Below, in pieces: positions 1 through 26,370 of a stretch of 64,000 nt of DNA (within the stretch, counting starts at the first letter, position 1; every line of letters begins with the position of its first letter). The stretch is from the NCBI GenBank assembly GCA_946894095.1, contig OX335652.1, positions 12,113,001-12,177,000 on the forward strand, in the 5' to 3' direction. A program made the translations under genes and the position numbers. A model generated the notes under the pieces. The model saw only the letters and a program-made list of their open reading frames with translations. It ran no database searches and had not been told where the DNA came from. Source of the DNA: Incurvaria masculella (lineage: Eukaryota; Arthropoda; Insecta; Lepidoptera; Incurvariidae).

Positions 1-2
1 TT

Positions 3-271
3 TTTTTATGTAACTGGACATAGATAGCTAATACCACACCTACTGTCATGAAATTAGCACAAAAAGTCCTTACCAGGATCTCTACATGTATATTGCATGG
101 CGTCATTGGATTGGATGGAAACACGCACAATACTCATGGCCGCTTTGACCATCTTTTATTCAATGAGATGGTACCAACCCGGTCGGACACCTCGTGTAAC
201 GAAAGGGACCTACATTTTTCTCAAGGGTCGAAAGGCCACCCATACAGAACCCGACCGCGCTCGGTGTTGCT
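3..271 (-). mobile_element. SINE, 5S-derived head, truncated
   Basis: Reads on the minus strand; it has the shared body (TGGTACC..., GCCATGAGT) and, at 229-271, the complement of the 5S-like GGGTGGCC...GCGCGGTCGGGTTCTGTATGG region. Diverged copy running off the left part of the window. Confidence 0.65.
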
Positions 272-589
272 TAACAATTAGTTATACATAACATGTTTAT
301 TTTGAATTGCATGTAACTTATATGTTAACACATATTTGAATGAGTATAGCATATGAGAGTACTTTTCTGCCTCTCAGTGTAACCGCTGGTTAACTCATGT
401 CAGGACGTCAGGAGGTGACCATAAAATATTTTTCGTGTGTATTATAAAATGTAAAAAAAATAACCTAACCTAAACTAATTGAAAATATCCATATTCATAA
501 GTTTTGGACGGTACGGGCTTTTGCTTTTTGGAATTTATGATGCTTCCCCAACCTATCCCATCAAGCGATAACAATGTCTGTAATTTCAG

Positions 590-15549
<14,960 letters not shown>

Positions 15550-15629
15550 GCCCCCCTCGACTACCGTCCCGGTTCCACGATTTACGCTCCTTTTAGCATT
15601 CGCCATTCATTGTAGTTTTTCTGTAAGCC

Positions 15630-15975
15630 TCGGTAGCCCAGTTGCGAGACGCCTTGCGATTCGATAAGCCGGGTGAAGCACCTCTGAGCGCGTTTGGGTT
15701 CTGGATGGGTGACCATTTTCAACCGTTGCGGCTGACTGCGGTTCGGATTCCATGAAAAATTAGGTCCCCTTACTAAGTTCATCCCGCCCGGATTGGTACC
15801 ATCGCATTGAATGAACGATGGTCGAAGCGGCAATGAAAATTGTCCTTGTTTTCCATCCAGTTCAATGTAGCCGAGGAATATAAGGAAGGTCCTGGCAAGT
15901 TCCCATGTGGTGTGTTAAGCTAAAATCCGACAGTCAGTTTGGTATTAGCCATCCATGTCCAGTTACATAAAAAAA
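15630..15975 (+). mobile_element. SINE, 5S-derived head
   Basis: CCTCGGTAGCCCAGTTGCG head, TCTGGATGGGTGACC, then the full shared body to GCCATCCATGTCCAGTTACA and an A-run. It starts about 80 bp past the NT5C2 stop and so may lie in that gene's 3'UTR. Confidence 0.8.
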
Positions 15976-16265
15976 AGGTTTATAGCCGTTTTTACATTAC
16001 ATTTGCCGTTCACAAGCTTGTGTGGGACCGGGCAGACCAATTAGTGGCTGAAGAAAATTTTTAGTTTCCAAGTTATTGTCACGGAAGTCCAAATTTTCCT
16101 TGAGAACTCAGTTCAAAATAAAATTGACCCATGTTATATTATTTTTTAAAGTAATCGTTTTCGACTGAAATTTATTCATTGTGATTCTCTCACTTCATTT
16201 AAAGGTTTTTTTCTCCTTATTATTTTTCTAACAGACCGTTTGTTGCATATCCCAAATATTTGAAT

Positions 16266-16325
16266 ATATACAATATGACATTGGTCATATTGACCAATGT
16301 CATATTGTAGACATTGGTCATATTG
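16266..16325. repeat. Nested short palindromes
   Basis: GACATTGGTCATATTGACCAATGTC is a perfect palindrome, followed by another GACATTGGTCATATTG. Downstream of NT5C2. Confidence 0.7.
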
Positions 16326-16776
16326 TTGGCTGTAAAGGTAACAGCGGTTAACCGCTTCAAACAGCGTAAAATTCTCCAAAAAGATTAAAGAATTAATTAT
16401 TTTAAATTTAATTCTTTTTAGCTCTTTTAGCTTCTAAAAAGATACATTCAAAACCATTGATATTTTCGTATATGTCAAATGGCAAGGTGACGAAACCTAT
16501 GAAAGAAAAACTAATCACAGCTCTTCAGTTGAGGAAACAAGATAGGGATTTTAATAAAAATGTGAAGGGATTCAGTTTACCATTTACGACACACAGTTGA
16601 ATCTTTCTATGCTGGCACTTCAGTAAATATCGTATTGGTACGCGTTTATGTGGATTGGACCCGTTTGGGTGTTTGTGTGTATTCTGGCTTTAAACACGTA
16701 CTTGCCGCTGCACGAGTAATTTGTTTATTTTATTTACCTTGAATGTACGCATACGATCCAGTAATCCGAACGTTAC

Positions 16777-16782
16777 AATAAA
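16777..16782 (+). terminator. Possible distal NT5C2 poly(A) signal
   Basis: AATAAA about 1.2 kb past the NT5C2 stop; no AATAAA is seen between the stop and the SINE at 15630. Use is uncertain. Confidence 0.3.
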
Positions 16783-18125
16783 CTGGCGTCCCTTGGTTTT
16801 TAATAGTGCCGGATTAGTGAGACTGCTGTATACACATTAGTTATTTATTATGGTTTTGTAAAGGAAATTGTGATGTTAATTAATTGGTCGAATTGTACAA
16901 CAAATCCTAATCTTTAGTACAGTTGTTTTAGATCGCAAAGGCACGACGTAGCGGCGGCGACGACCTATGTATATGTGAAAGCTTTTCTGTATGCAAAATT
17001 GTAACTGCTGTCAATAACATTCTTAATCTATTGACCGTTAACAGTTATTGTACCTGACATATTGTCCCGTGAGGGTCGCATTACTCGCCAGAGTTGCTGA
17101 TGAGAGGGTATTTCCCAATAAATGGGGAATTCGGTGATGTGTGAGGAATTGCTCAATTCTTGGGAATTCCGTCGATGTGTTGGGGCATATGGGGAATTTC
17201 GCATTCTGATTGTAATTGTAGCCAGCAGCCTGTTTTATATGTATGTATGATTTAACTATTTGTTAACATACATTTTATTATTCGGTAAATAGTCATTTAT
17301 CATGAAATAAACTTATTTTTTTTTGTTTTATTATAACTACATTATTGTAGATCTACTGCAGAAACAAATGACGCTGCTGTAAACATATTTTTAAATATTT
17401 CTAACAGAAAAGTCGTGCACCGAACATGGCAACATAGTTTTCAGGCTCAACTTTACAGCTAGAGGTAAAATAACTGTGAACGGACAATATTTGCACATAC
17501 ATGCAAAACTAAAACCAAGCGCCATGATCCATTGTGAAAAAAAAAACAACAGAATACACCTACGTTTTATTTGCACACGACAGTGTCTGTGGCCGTTATT
17601 ATTTGCTTATTATTAATTTATTTGATGTTATCGACATTTTATTTTCTATTTGTGTTGTGATTATGTTTGAATAATTTCTATAAGAGGCTCTACATAAAAA
17701 TTAAATTTATTTAGTGTGTACTCATTTCATGGAAGCGGCGTGGGTAGTTTTACCCAAAATAAAATGTAACTAAGTCAACGTTTTGTATTGATGCGTGAAT
17801 TTATAAGATTTAGTTAAGTGAATGTTTATTTGACTAGATGAATGTAATGTCCAACAATTTTTATACACTTAAAATACAATCTTATGTTTATGGACAAGAC
17901 TCTTTGATTTTACAGCATTTGTCATGTTTTTTTATTAGTATACTTCGGGCATGTGTGTAACGGGTATTCCTCCCTTTTCCGTATGTATTTTTTTCTCGTG
18001 TGATTCATTTGGTTATTACACAACAAAACTACTTTGTTCAGCAATGATTTACTAAGTATGTAAATCCAATTTTAAAACCCTTTTTTATTCTGGTTATATG
18101 CTAAACTTTACAATATATATACCAG

Positions 18126-18521
18126 CCTCAGCCTCAGTGGCTTGTCAGCCTCAGTGGCCCAGTGACGCGACACTTCGGCGATCGCTCTCCGAAGTTAAGC
18201 AACGCTGGGTCCGGTCTGGTCTTGGATGGGTGACCATTCGACCGTTGAGAGAGGCTGGCCGTGGTTCGGATTCCACGTTAAGCTGTAGGTCCCTTCCTTA
18301 CTTACTAGGTGGTAGGGTTTATCCCGCCCGGGTTGGTACCATCGCATTGGATGAACGATGGTCGAAGCGGCAATGAAAATTGTCCGTGTTTTCCATCCAG
18401 TTCAATGTAGCCGTGCAATATAAGGAAGGTCCTGGCATGGCACCTAGTTCCCATGTGGTGTGTTGGGCTAATACCATGACAGAACTTGTGGTATTAGCCA
18501 TCCATGTCGTCACATAAAAAA
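18126..18521 (+). mobile_element. SINE, 5S-derived head, full length
   Basis: Contains CCGAAGTTAAGCAAC and CTTGGATGGGTGACC, two 15-base stretches identical to insect 5S rRNA as I know it (the intermediate element and box C of the internal promoter), then the shared body and an A-run. The first bases of the head are repeated (CAGCCTCAGTGGC twice). Confidence 0.88.
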
Positions 18522-18588
18522 AAAACCTCTTCTTAATAACAAAGAAATGTTTAAGCTAAATGTGCACATATCTGTGCAAGAACGTATA

Positions 18589-18594
18589 TTTATT
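18589..18594 (-). terminator. Poly(A) signal of FRA10AC1 homologue
   Basis: AATAAA on the minus strand, about 47 bases past the TAA stop of the FRA10AC1 homologue. The spacing allows a very short 3'UTR. Assignment by motif and position only. Confidence 0.6.
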
Positions 18595-18639
18595 TTTATA
18601 AAATCAAACCCAACATTAATGACTGCTTCCGGAGGTTCA

Positions 18640-21600
18640 TTACAACAACAGGTCTTCGAGGTATTCTTCGAATTCTTCTTCCCTGGATTTTTCTTCAATT
18701 TCCACACCTGTAGATTAGAAAAGAAAATAAATTTTATCACAGTATAGAGTACTTGAAATTTGAGTATATTATTATTCGAATAATAACCAGTATCCTGAAG
18801 GATTAACATATCTCAGCTACCTTTCTTCCAAAGAGACGTTTGTTCTGCCACCGGTGGAGCAGAAGTAGAAGGAATTTCCGCTGCAGTGGTTGTCGTTGCC
18901 TCAGTTTCTTCTTCTTCCAACTGGTTTCCTCTCTTCTTCGCTTTACGATTCCTCTTCAGCCTCTTTATTTCTCGCTTCTTTGATTTGTAGTTGAGCATCG
19001 CAGAACATTCGGGACAGAGGCCTGAAAGATATATTTAAACACTGAATCGAGCCAGGAATACAAAAATAACCTTCGAGTTGGTGGTTCTAAAAATAGTTTC
19101 GGTAGGCACGATGTACGTTTATTTTAGTAGGAACGCAAGCCCACTGCCTTGCCTTGAAGTGGTTTCATAGCGAGTGGTTCGATTTCTGCACGGTTAGTCA
19201 TGTAGGAACATTAAAATTTTTTGGTGTAATTGAAAATTTACTCCATGAAAATTGGTTGTGATCATAAACCCTGTATTATTATCAACATTGGCGAACACCT
19301 AAACCCAAGCCTTAGCTACAGACCACTTAGAAAAGAAAACAGAAAACATCGGCTAACTCCAGCATACATCTCCGAATATTGACGAAACGGCATTGAACAT
19401 CGGCAAACATCAGCGAGCATCCATGAATATCGGCAAACACGGGTGAACATTGACGAACATCAGCAAATATCTACGAACACCGGCAAACATTGGGCACACC
19501 TAAATGCGAACCTTAATTAATTATGGAACCCTAAAACAACATGCGGCGTCAAACCAACATGAAGCAAACATTCCATGCACTTTTTTTCGAAAATAGTAAG
19601 AACGGTTTTTATATTTAAGGGCGTGATAAGAGCCGATTGCGTTCAGTTTGATAAGGACGTAAGTAAAACGACATGTTATTATAAATAAAATAACCAAAAC
19701 AAATTACGATGATCAAAAAAGTGAATATGTAGAATATGGGGATACTTACTAGACCCAGATGATATCAAAGTCATCACACCTCAAAAAATCCTGCACTTCC
19801 TGAAGGAGGCAGGAATTGAGGGTGAACTGTAAGAAGGGAAAAGTCACAATAGATCTGTAAAGGTCGCGGTGACAGCGGGCTAAAAAGCCCGCAGCCCAAC
19901 TTCAAATAATAATAATAAATTTAGATTGATGGTCTAGCTATAATTTAAAGAAAACTGTAAGTCTCTGGTGCTTTGTGTTCTCAAATTAGACAAATTTTCA
20001 TTAAAAAGTTTGAACACAGAATATGAGCATCAGATATTTACCGTTATAGCTTACAAAAATAGCTAGATCATCAATGAATCTTTTATCTTTTTAAATTCAA
20101 AAATAAGTAGTAGGTATTTTTTTAAATAAAAAAAATATGGTTTCAGTTACGCCCTTATGGAACTGAATGCAATCAGGCGTTATCACGCCCTTAAATATCA
20201 ATTCAATTCTAACAGTGCCGTTCAAATCCTCACACTCGGGACATACAGGCGTATCTCACAATTAAAGCTTTTATATAGATACTAGCTGAGGTACCCGGCT
20301 CCGCTCGGGTTAATGTCGTATTTGACTGATTTCGGGCTGGTCAAGTTCAGCCTGCGTTTGCAATGTAAGCGGAAAAAATGTAATTATTTACGATATCACA
20401 TTAGAAACCTCAAAAATAACAGTATTTCTCCACTATTTAATGGATGTTATTATACATATAAACCTTCCTGTTCAATCACTCTATCTAACCATATCTATAA
20501 AACCGAATCAAAATCCGTTGAGTAGTTTTAAAGATTTAAGCGTACATAGGGATATAGGGACAGAAAAAGCGACTTTGTTTTATACTATGTAGTGATATAG
20601 AATACATATTAATTTATTTGTTCTATTACTTCTTAAGGTCTTACCAGGTAATTTTTTACAGCCTCATTTGCAGTAAATTCAGTAAAACATGAAAGAAAAC
20701 AGAGAAACTATAACTTTTTCAACTCTACTGCAAATTAATTAAAAATGAGATATGCCTGTACGTCCCGGGTGCGACGAAATGATTAGTAAACTACGTTTGC
20801 ATGGGCAGAATAGCTTACCGGCCATTCTTAAAAACCGGCCAAGTGCGAGTCGGACTCGCACACGAAGGGTTCCGTACCATCGTAAAAAAATTATACAAAA
20901 AAATCAAGTTTTTTGTATGGGGACCCCATTTAATTTTAATTATTTCTTAATCTTACCTATTTGTTGTTATAGCGGCAAAATAAATACACACTCTGTGAAA
21001 ATTTCAGCTGTCTATCTGTTACGGTTACTGAGATACAGCCCTGTGACAGACGGACAGACGGACGGACGGACAGCGGAGGCTTAGTAATAGGGTTCCGTTT
21101 TCACCCTTTGGGTACGGAACCCTAAAAATCACAATTGCAAACAGTACTTTAATCTAATCTGTTACTATTCTTTCGTGTCGTTACGTGATGTTCAATAGCT
21201 TAAAGCCTTCCTTAAGAATTAGGCTATCGAATGTAAAAATATGTTTTCAAACCTGACTGGTAGTTCCAGAGATTAGGGCGTTCAAACAAAAAAACAAACA
21301 AACTCTTCAGCTTTATTATATTAGTATAGAAGTATAGATATAGATATAGATATAGATATATAGTCTGGGCGGAAAAGCCCATAGGTAATTGGGGGGCGTT
21401 GAAGCATTTTAGGGGTATGACCGATTTGTATTTTTCTAATATTTAAAAATAATAGATTTAAAGTACTTTAAATCTTTAACTGTCTTGGAAATTATGCTAG
21501 TGATATTTTTAACAACTACAATCCACTGCAAAACAAATTATCGAGGAATTCGGACAGGACGGTTGCTATGAGATATGTCAAAATACCAATAAGTACCGAG

Positions 21601-24600
21601 CAATCTTTCTGCCTTTTTCATTAGTAAAAAAGATAGGTATAAATTAATACTTACGAACTTTAACCAATGCATTTTTCCTCTCATTATCTTCTTTGTATGC
21701 AAAATTGACTTCCCACGATCTCAATTCTTTGTCCTTGTTGCAGGCCTTGTTGCCACACTGGAACTGACCTTTTCCAATAACTACCTCCTTTTCGATTCTC
21801 CATCGAAGTGCCACCTATAATATTATGTAGGAAAACCAACCAAATTAGAGCAGAAATTAAGTACTATAGAAAACTGGATAAAAAAGAAAGCATTTTGCCC
21901 CACACGCTTTGGGATATTCATTAGTACATCTAAGTACTTAATTTTTATTTATTTATTTATTAATTATATGCACACTACAAGTGATCACCAAAACATACAT
22001 TAAATGTATGCCTCCTAGTAAGCCCGACAGCAAGATCGAACGCATTGGTGCATTGTACCTAGGGTTGCCATCTCTAATATTTGGGAACCTGGACAAGACG
22101 TAAAAATATGCGTTGAAAACCCCGGATATTAGAGCCCAGAACCCGGCCATGTCAACAGGTTTTTTAAACAGTCAGTGTAATGAAAAAACAGTTGAAAATA
22201 TTAATCACCTTTATATTTATTTTCAGACTTTAAAATTAAATTCAGTGATCATTTATCATCATTTTAAATGTACTTACCTAATAAAACAATATTATTACAG
22301 CATGTTACAAATCAGTTAAGATACTGATAGTAAAGACTTTAAATTTGTAAACCTACAAATGAAGCCCCGCCCGGACGCTCCCCAGATGCCCTCTAAACTA
22401 GGACAAATCCGGGGAAGCCCGGACGGATGGCAACCCTAATTGTACCCAATAATTGGGTATGTATTATGTAATTGTAAATCTTGTTTTTAAAATGAGACAA
22501 GTGAAATTGAGGGAAGAAAAATAAAACGTTATAATGCATATTTTATTAGAAACGTGGTTGTAAAATCTAGAGAAATTTGAAGTACTCTAAGTACTTAAAA
22601 AAAAAGTACTTCAAGTACTCGAAAATCGGAATTTTTTTATCATGAAATGGGACTTTCAATTGAAATATTTCTGAGTGGGGCACAGAGGAACAAATACTCC
22701 AAGAATAAACATAACAAAGATATACAAGGGTAGTACCAACCCTCGACATGGTTCAACTATTTTAATTCATGACCCTGTTAACAATACTTTTATGAAGGTA
22801 ATCTATAGTGTAACAGGCCTTCTGCCTGTTCATATTATGAAATTATTGAAAAATAAAAAAATATGGGGCTTTTTACTTTGACTCAGAATAAATGTCCCTG
22901 CATTTAATATTTTATATGTAAAAAAGTGCATTTTAGCAACAGTTTAACAATGGGATCTACAGGATCGGTTGGTTCTGATAAAAGGAATTATTTCACTACA
23001 TTGTATCTTCTAAATGTCCTGAAACAATAAGGCTGGACAACTAAGGGTTGGCTGCCACGTGGATTTCCTGTATGTTTTAAATCGGGCATAAAAACAGCAT
23101 GGCCTGACACTGGCCACCGCTGTGCTACGTGGAACATACTGGAATGTTTTTGAAACTGGCCACTTATCATGAAGAAACAAAAAGCCAATTAACAAATTTC
23201 AAAATAGAACTCCCTGAGAACATTTAACTTTGTAATTTGCCAGATTGTTGCCTAATAATCGTGGCGTCATTTTGAAAATTTTGTGTCGGCATTTCAATGG
23301 ATCTAACTCAAGAACATTTTTGCTCTACGATTTTCGCTGTGGCCTAAGTCAATTAGAGAGTTTCCAGAGCCTTCAATTGGTATTTGGTGATAAAGCCCCA
23401 TCACGTAGCTCTGTGTATGGTTAGATTAGTAAGTTCGGACATGTACGTAATCATCTTCATGACATTGTCCATAAAGGTCGACCAGCAAAAGCAGTTACCG
23501 AATCTTTTATTGATTATGTTCAACTACTCGAGACTGAACAGAAAATTACTGGTCGGCAAATTCGTACTGTATTAGGCATTGGAATGAGTCAAGTGCAAAA
23601 GATTAAATCTGCATCTAAAGGTATGGAAGCTTTGCAATTGATGGATACCGCGTAAATTGACGGAAGACCAAAACAATTTTTTAGCTTTTTTAGGGTTCCG
23701 TACCCAAAGGGTGAAAACGGAACCCTATTACTATGCCTCCGCTGTCCGTCCGTCCGTCACAGGGCTGTATCTCATGAACCGTAATAGATAGGCAGCTGAA
23801 ATTTTCACAAAGTGTGTATTTATTTTGCCGCAACATAACAAGAAATAGGTAAAATGAAAATAAAATAAAAAATTAAGGGGCCGGAAAACGTGGTTTTTGT
23901 GTGCTAAATCTTGTACAATAGTACGGAACCCTTCGTGTGCGAGTCCGACTCGCACTTAGCTGGTTTTTTTTATCATGACAAATACCACACCCTCCGTCAT
24001 GATACTGGACGGACAACATGGACCATTTTTCGTGGCCGTTTGGACCAACCTTTCATCAAGTGCGATGGTACCAACTCGGGTGGGCTTAACAGCACCACTT
24101 AGGGGGAATATGGAATCCGGGAGTAGCTGGCATTCGTGATGAAATGCACTTATCCAACTCCAAAAGAAAAAGAAATTGGGGCATAGATTTGAACCCAGAC
24201 CTTTGGCATGCATGCAAAACCTGGATGTAGGCTTTGAACCGGAAAGACAAAGCCAATTGGCAGAACGGGTTTGTCCTTTTCAATATTTGCATGTGAAAGT
24301 TAATAAAAGTTAAAGCAATGGTAAGATAAATAGTTGCTTCTATTTTTGGCAAATTAGGACGTGTGTCGTTTGTGACTGCAGATTTGTATGTAATCACTTG
24401 GGTGCCCAGAGTGCTGGATTTTTTTTTTGCGAAAAGCGACCTCCAAGCAATGTTGTCCTTCACCACGATATGCCTCTGCACATTCCGCTTAGGATACGCA
24501 TGCATATTTGAAGGCTGCAAATGTAGAACTAATTACGCATCCGCCATACAGCCGGACCTTGCACCGTTCCACGAAGCCATCGAAGAGGCCCCTCAGGAAT

Positions 24601-25054
24601 ACTGGTCCAACTGATTTTTACAACGCTTCCACAGAATGCAAAAATGTATTATGAGAACATATACTTTGAAAAACAATTCATCACAAGTATAAAATCTGGC
24701 TTTATTTATCAGAATCCCGAAACTTTCAGTATGCAATAAGGACAAACTACTATTCTAGAACTTAAGGATGTTTGGTCTTACTTTATTTTGTTTGTATTTA
24801 CTCAAGTCACAGATGCAATACTCCTTGAATAGCTTATCGTAATACTTCTTTGCTAGCTCCTTCTCCCAAGTGTCGGCCACTTCCTCATCCTCCCACAGGA
24901 ACCTGTGGTGCTCTCTAATGACATCCAGGTCGGTCCTGTCCCGCGACGCATCTCTCCTTAGAGCCTGCGTCGCACCAGGCCGGTCCAAGAAGTATGAGTT
25001 TACTAAGAACTTGTGCAACTCGTAAGGGTTAAGCTGACGTAAGCGGGCCGACAT
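18640..25054 (-). CDS. FRA10AC1: FRA10AC1 homologue, complete, four exons
   Basis: Nuclear protein of the FRA10AC1 family, conserved in eukaryotes and reported with the spliceosome; biochemical role uncertain. Exons on the minus strand: 25054-24782, 21814-21655, 19021-18821 and 18707-18640 (TAA), 702 nt, 233 aa. Family blocks: TDLDVIREHHRFLW and LAKKYYDKLFKEYCI (exon 1); ALRWRIEKEVVIGKGQFQCG with CGNKAC (exon 2); LCPECSAMLNYKSKKREIK (exon 3); EEKSREEEFEEYLEDLLL (exon 4). Two CxxC-type pairs (CGNKAC and CPEC) suggest zinc binding. A TAG lies in frame just upstream of the ATG at 25052-25054, fixing the start. A good acceptor (TTTGTTCTAG) 20 bp before it implies an upstream non-coding exon. The N-terminus is shorter than in the human protein. 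It converges with NT5C2. Confidence 0.92.
19372..19500. repeat. Degenerate minisatellite
   Basis: Tandem, diverged units built around GAACATCGGCAAACATCAGC, about 11-22 bp each. In FRA10AC1 intron. Confidence 0.55.
19612..20193. repeat. Inverted arms flanking a LINE tail
   Basis: TATTTAAGGGCGTGATAA...GCGTTCAGTTTGATAAGG (19612-19668) is mirrored by CCTTATGGAACTGAATGC...TTATCACGCCCTTAAATA (20148-20193). The LINE 3' end at 19738-19920 lies between them. Confidence 0.65.
19738..19920 (+). mobile_element. LINE 3' terminus with (AAT)n tail
   Basis: A short open end (LLDPDDIKVITPQKILHFLKEAGIEGEL then TAA) is followed by a GGTCGCGGTGACAG 3'UTR and AATAATAATAATAA tail, the layout of a Jockey/CR1-type LINE 3' end. 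It lies between the inverted arms at 19612-19668 and 20148-20193. Confidence 0.6.
20277..20605 (+). mobile_element. Short dispersed repeat ending TATACTATGTAGTGAT
   Basis: CTAGCTGAGGTACCCGGCTC at the left and AAATCCGTTGAGTAGTTTTA...ATACTATGTAGTGAT at the right, a layout I recall from many lepidopteran sequences. Fragments of its left end recur inverted at 13967-13996 and 63655-63690. Confidence 0.55.
20830..21127 (-). mobile_element. GGGTTCCG dispersed repeat
   Basis: Complete minus-strand copy from AAACCGGCCAAGTGCGAGTC to GTACGGAACCCTA. In FRA10AC1 intron. Confidence 0.8.
22062..22437. mobile_element. MITE with AGGGTTGCCAT ends
   Basis: AGGGTTGCCATCTCT at the left and GGATGGCAACCCT at the right are inverted; CCCGG-rich subterminal regions also pair. 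About 375 bp, AT-rich centre. In FRA10AC1 intron. Confidence 0.7.
23297..23640 (+). pseudogene. Degenerate mariner transposase N-terminal region
   Basis: Translation across stops and shifts gives FGDKAPSRSSVYG, HLHDIVHKGRPAKAVTE and TGRQIRTVLGIGMSQVQKI, the paired helix-turn-helix DNA-binding part of mariner-family transposases. The start ATGGATCTAACTCAAG is also mariner-like. In-frame stops near the first helix and loss of the DD(E/D) catalytic half show it is dead. It is cut on its right by a GGGTTCCG repeat at 23691. Confidence 0.8.
23691..23970 (+). mobile_element. GGGTTCCG dispersed repeat
   Basis: Complete plus-strand copy between the mariner remnant and a SINE. Confidence 0.8.
23972..24215 (-). 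mobile_element. SINE, tRNA-type head
   Basis: Minus-strand copy; its head side reads AGATTTGAACCCAGACC on the plus strand, the complement of a tRNA box B. The body carries TGCGATGGTACCAACTCGGG and the 3' end is AATACCACACC. Confidence 0.7.
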
Positions 25055-26370
25055 CTCGAAATTGACTGACTACCTAGAACAAACGGAGAATCACCTAATT
25101 AGGGACGGTGAATTAAAACGACACTTTCAACAAACAATTATTTTAATAAAATCGAGGTTACAATATATTCATAACACAAATTCCGTGTTCGTGTACATCG
25201 ATCAAACTTAAATCTAATTGTCATGCTTTTAACAAGGTGCAAATTTCAATAAATAGGTACCTACAACGTTTTTTATTACATTCTCGAAACCATTGGTTTA
25301 AATAAATAGCAAGGATTTTGTGCACATGTTAATATCTACTCTGAATATTTTATGTCAGTCTTGTAGATTTTCGTGAAATTACTTTCTTCATTTTCGGCTC
25401 AATACAAACTTTTCTAGAAGTCATGCATTAAAATATCTTAGGTATTATTCAATAAATATATTATAAAAATATTATTCCTAACCTACTTCACTAGATATAT
25501 AAAATCTTAGGTATTGACGATCTGCAAACTTCACGTTTGCAGACCAAGAAGTTAGTCGTAGGAATAACCTAGCTATAAATAGGCAGAGGCACATATTTTT
25601 AATTTAGACCGCTTTGGTGTTTAGCAAATATTCGTGAGGAGGCAGCCTCCTGCATAATATTGACCACAACTTACTAACACTAACATTTGGTATTGTCAAC
25701 TGTTTGGTAATTTTTTTTAGAAAACTGGTATTCATCTAATGGTGAATAGGCACCACCACAATAAATGTTTATTATAAAAAATATATTAATAATTTGGCAA
25801 AGTGTTTTGTTTGGTTTCGAATATATTAGTAAAAATCTTTAAGCTAATTAATTACGTTATCAGGCTACAAATATAAATACTCCAATAAGGAGCATTAGAG
25901 TCGCCGCGATATGTACATCGCACGTGGTGCTTGTGAAATTTCGAGTATCTTAGTTCCAGTATGCTACTTTTATTACAAGGGAATTTTACAACTATTCACT
26001 TCCTAAATTATTGCTTTAGATTCACATATAGGAAGGCATCTTTGGACTTGAGATATGTAAGGCTATTGTAGCACCTGAGGCGGTTCCTTATCCTAATTCA
26101 CAAAATTATATCCTGAGCATGCATTGAAAAACCATATAAATAATGAAACCTATACTAACAAAAGCGACTACACTCGGCGACAACCGGTCTAGCCGATGCC
26201 GCCCAACTTAAATGATGACTAAAAGTATATGAACTAGAATTATGAAAATATTTTGGTAATTTGGTACACAACTAGGCGTTCATCGAAGCGTATATCAAAA
26301 CGTAAAACAGATTACAGCTAATATTTTTGGCAATGAGAGATAGCGGCGGGTTGTGGGGAGAGTGCGGTCG
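25055..26370 (-). other. Region between zinc-finger gene and FRA10AC1 homologue
   Basis: Probably the 3'UTR of the zinc-finger gene, with AATAAA on the minus strand near 25767, and the 5' leader of the FRA10AC1 homologue. No repeat or further gene recognised. Confidence 0.5.

Noticed and set aside
18510..18809. A 99-codon minus-strand frame overlapping the FRA10AC1 last exon
   Set aside because: Wrong frame; the homologous ending EEEFEEYLEDLLL lies in another frame between a good acceptor and TAA.
22988..23195. Minus-strand frames next to the mariner remnant
   Set aside because: No transposase or host motif; probably chance.
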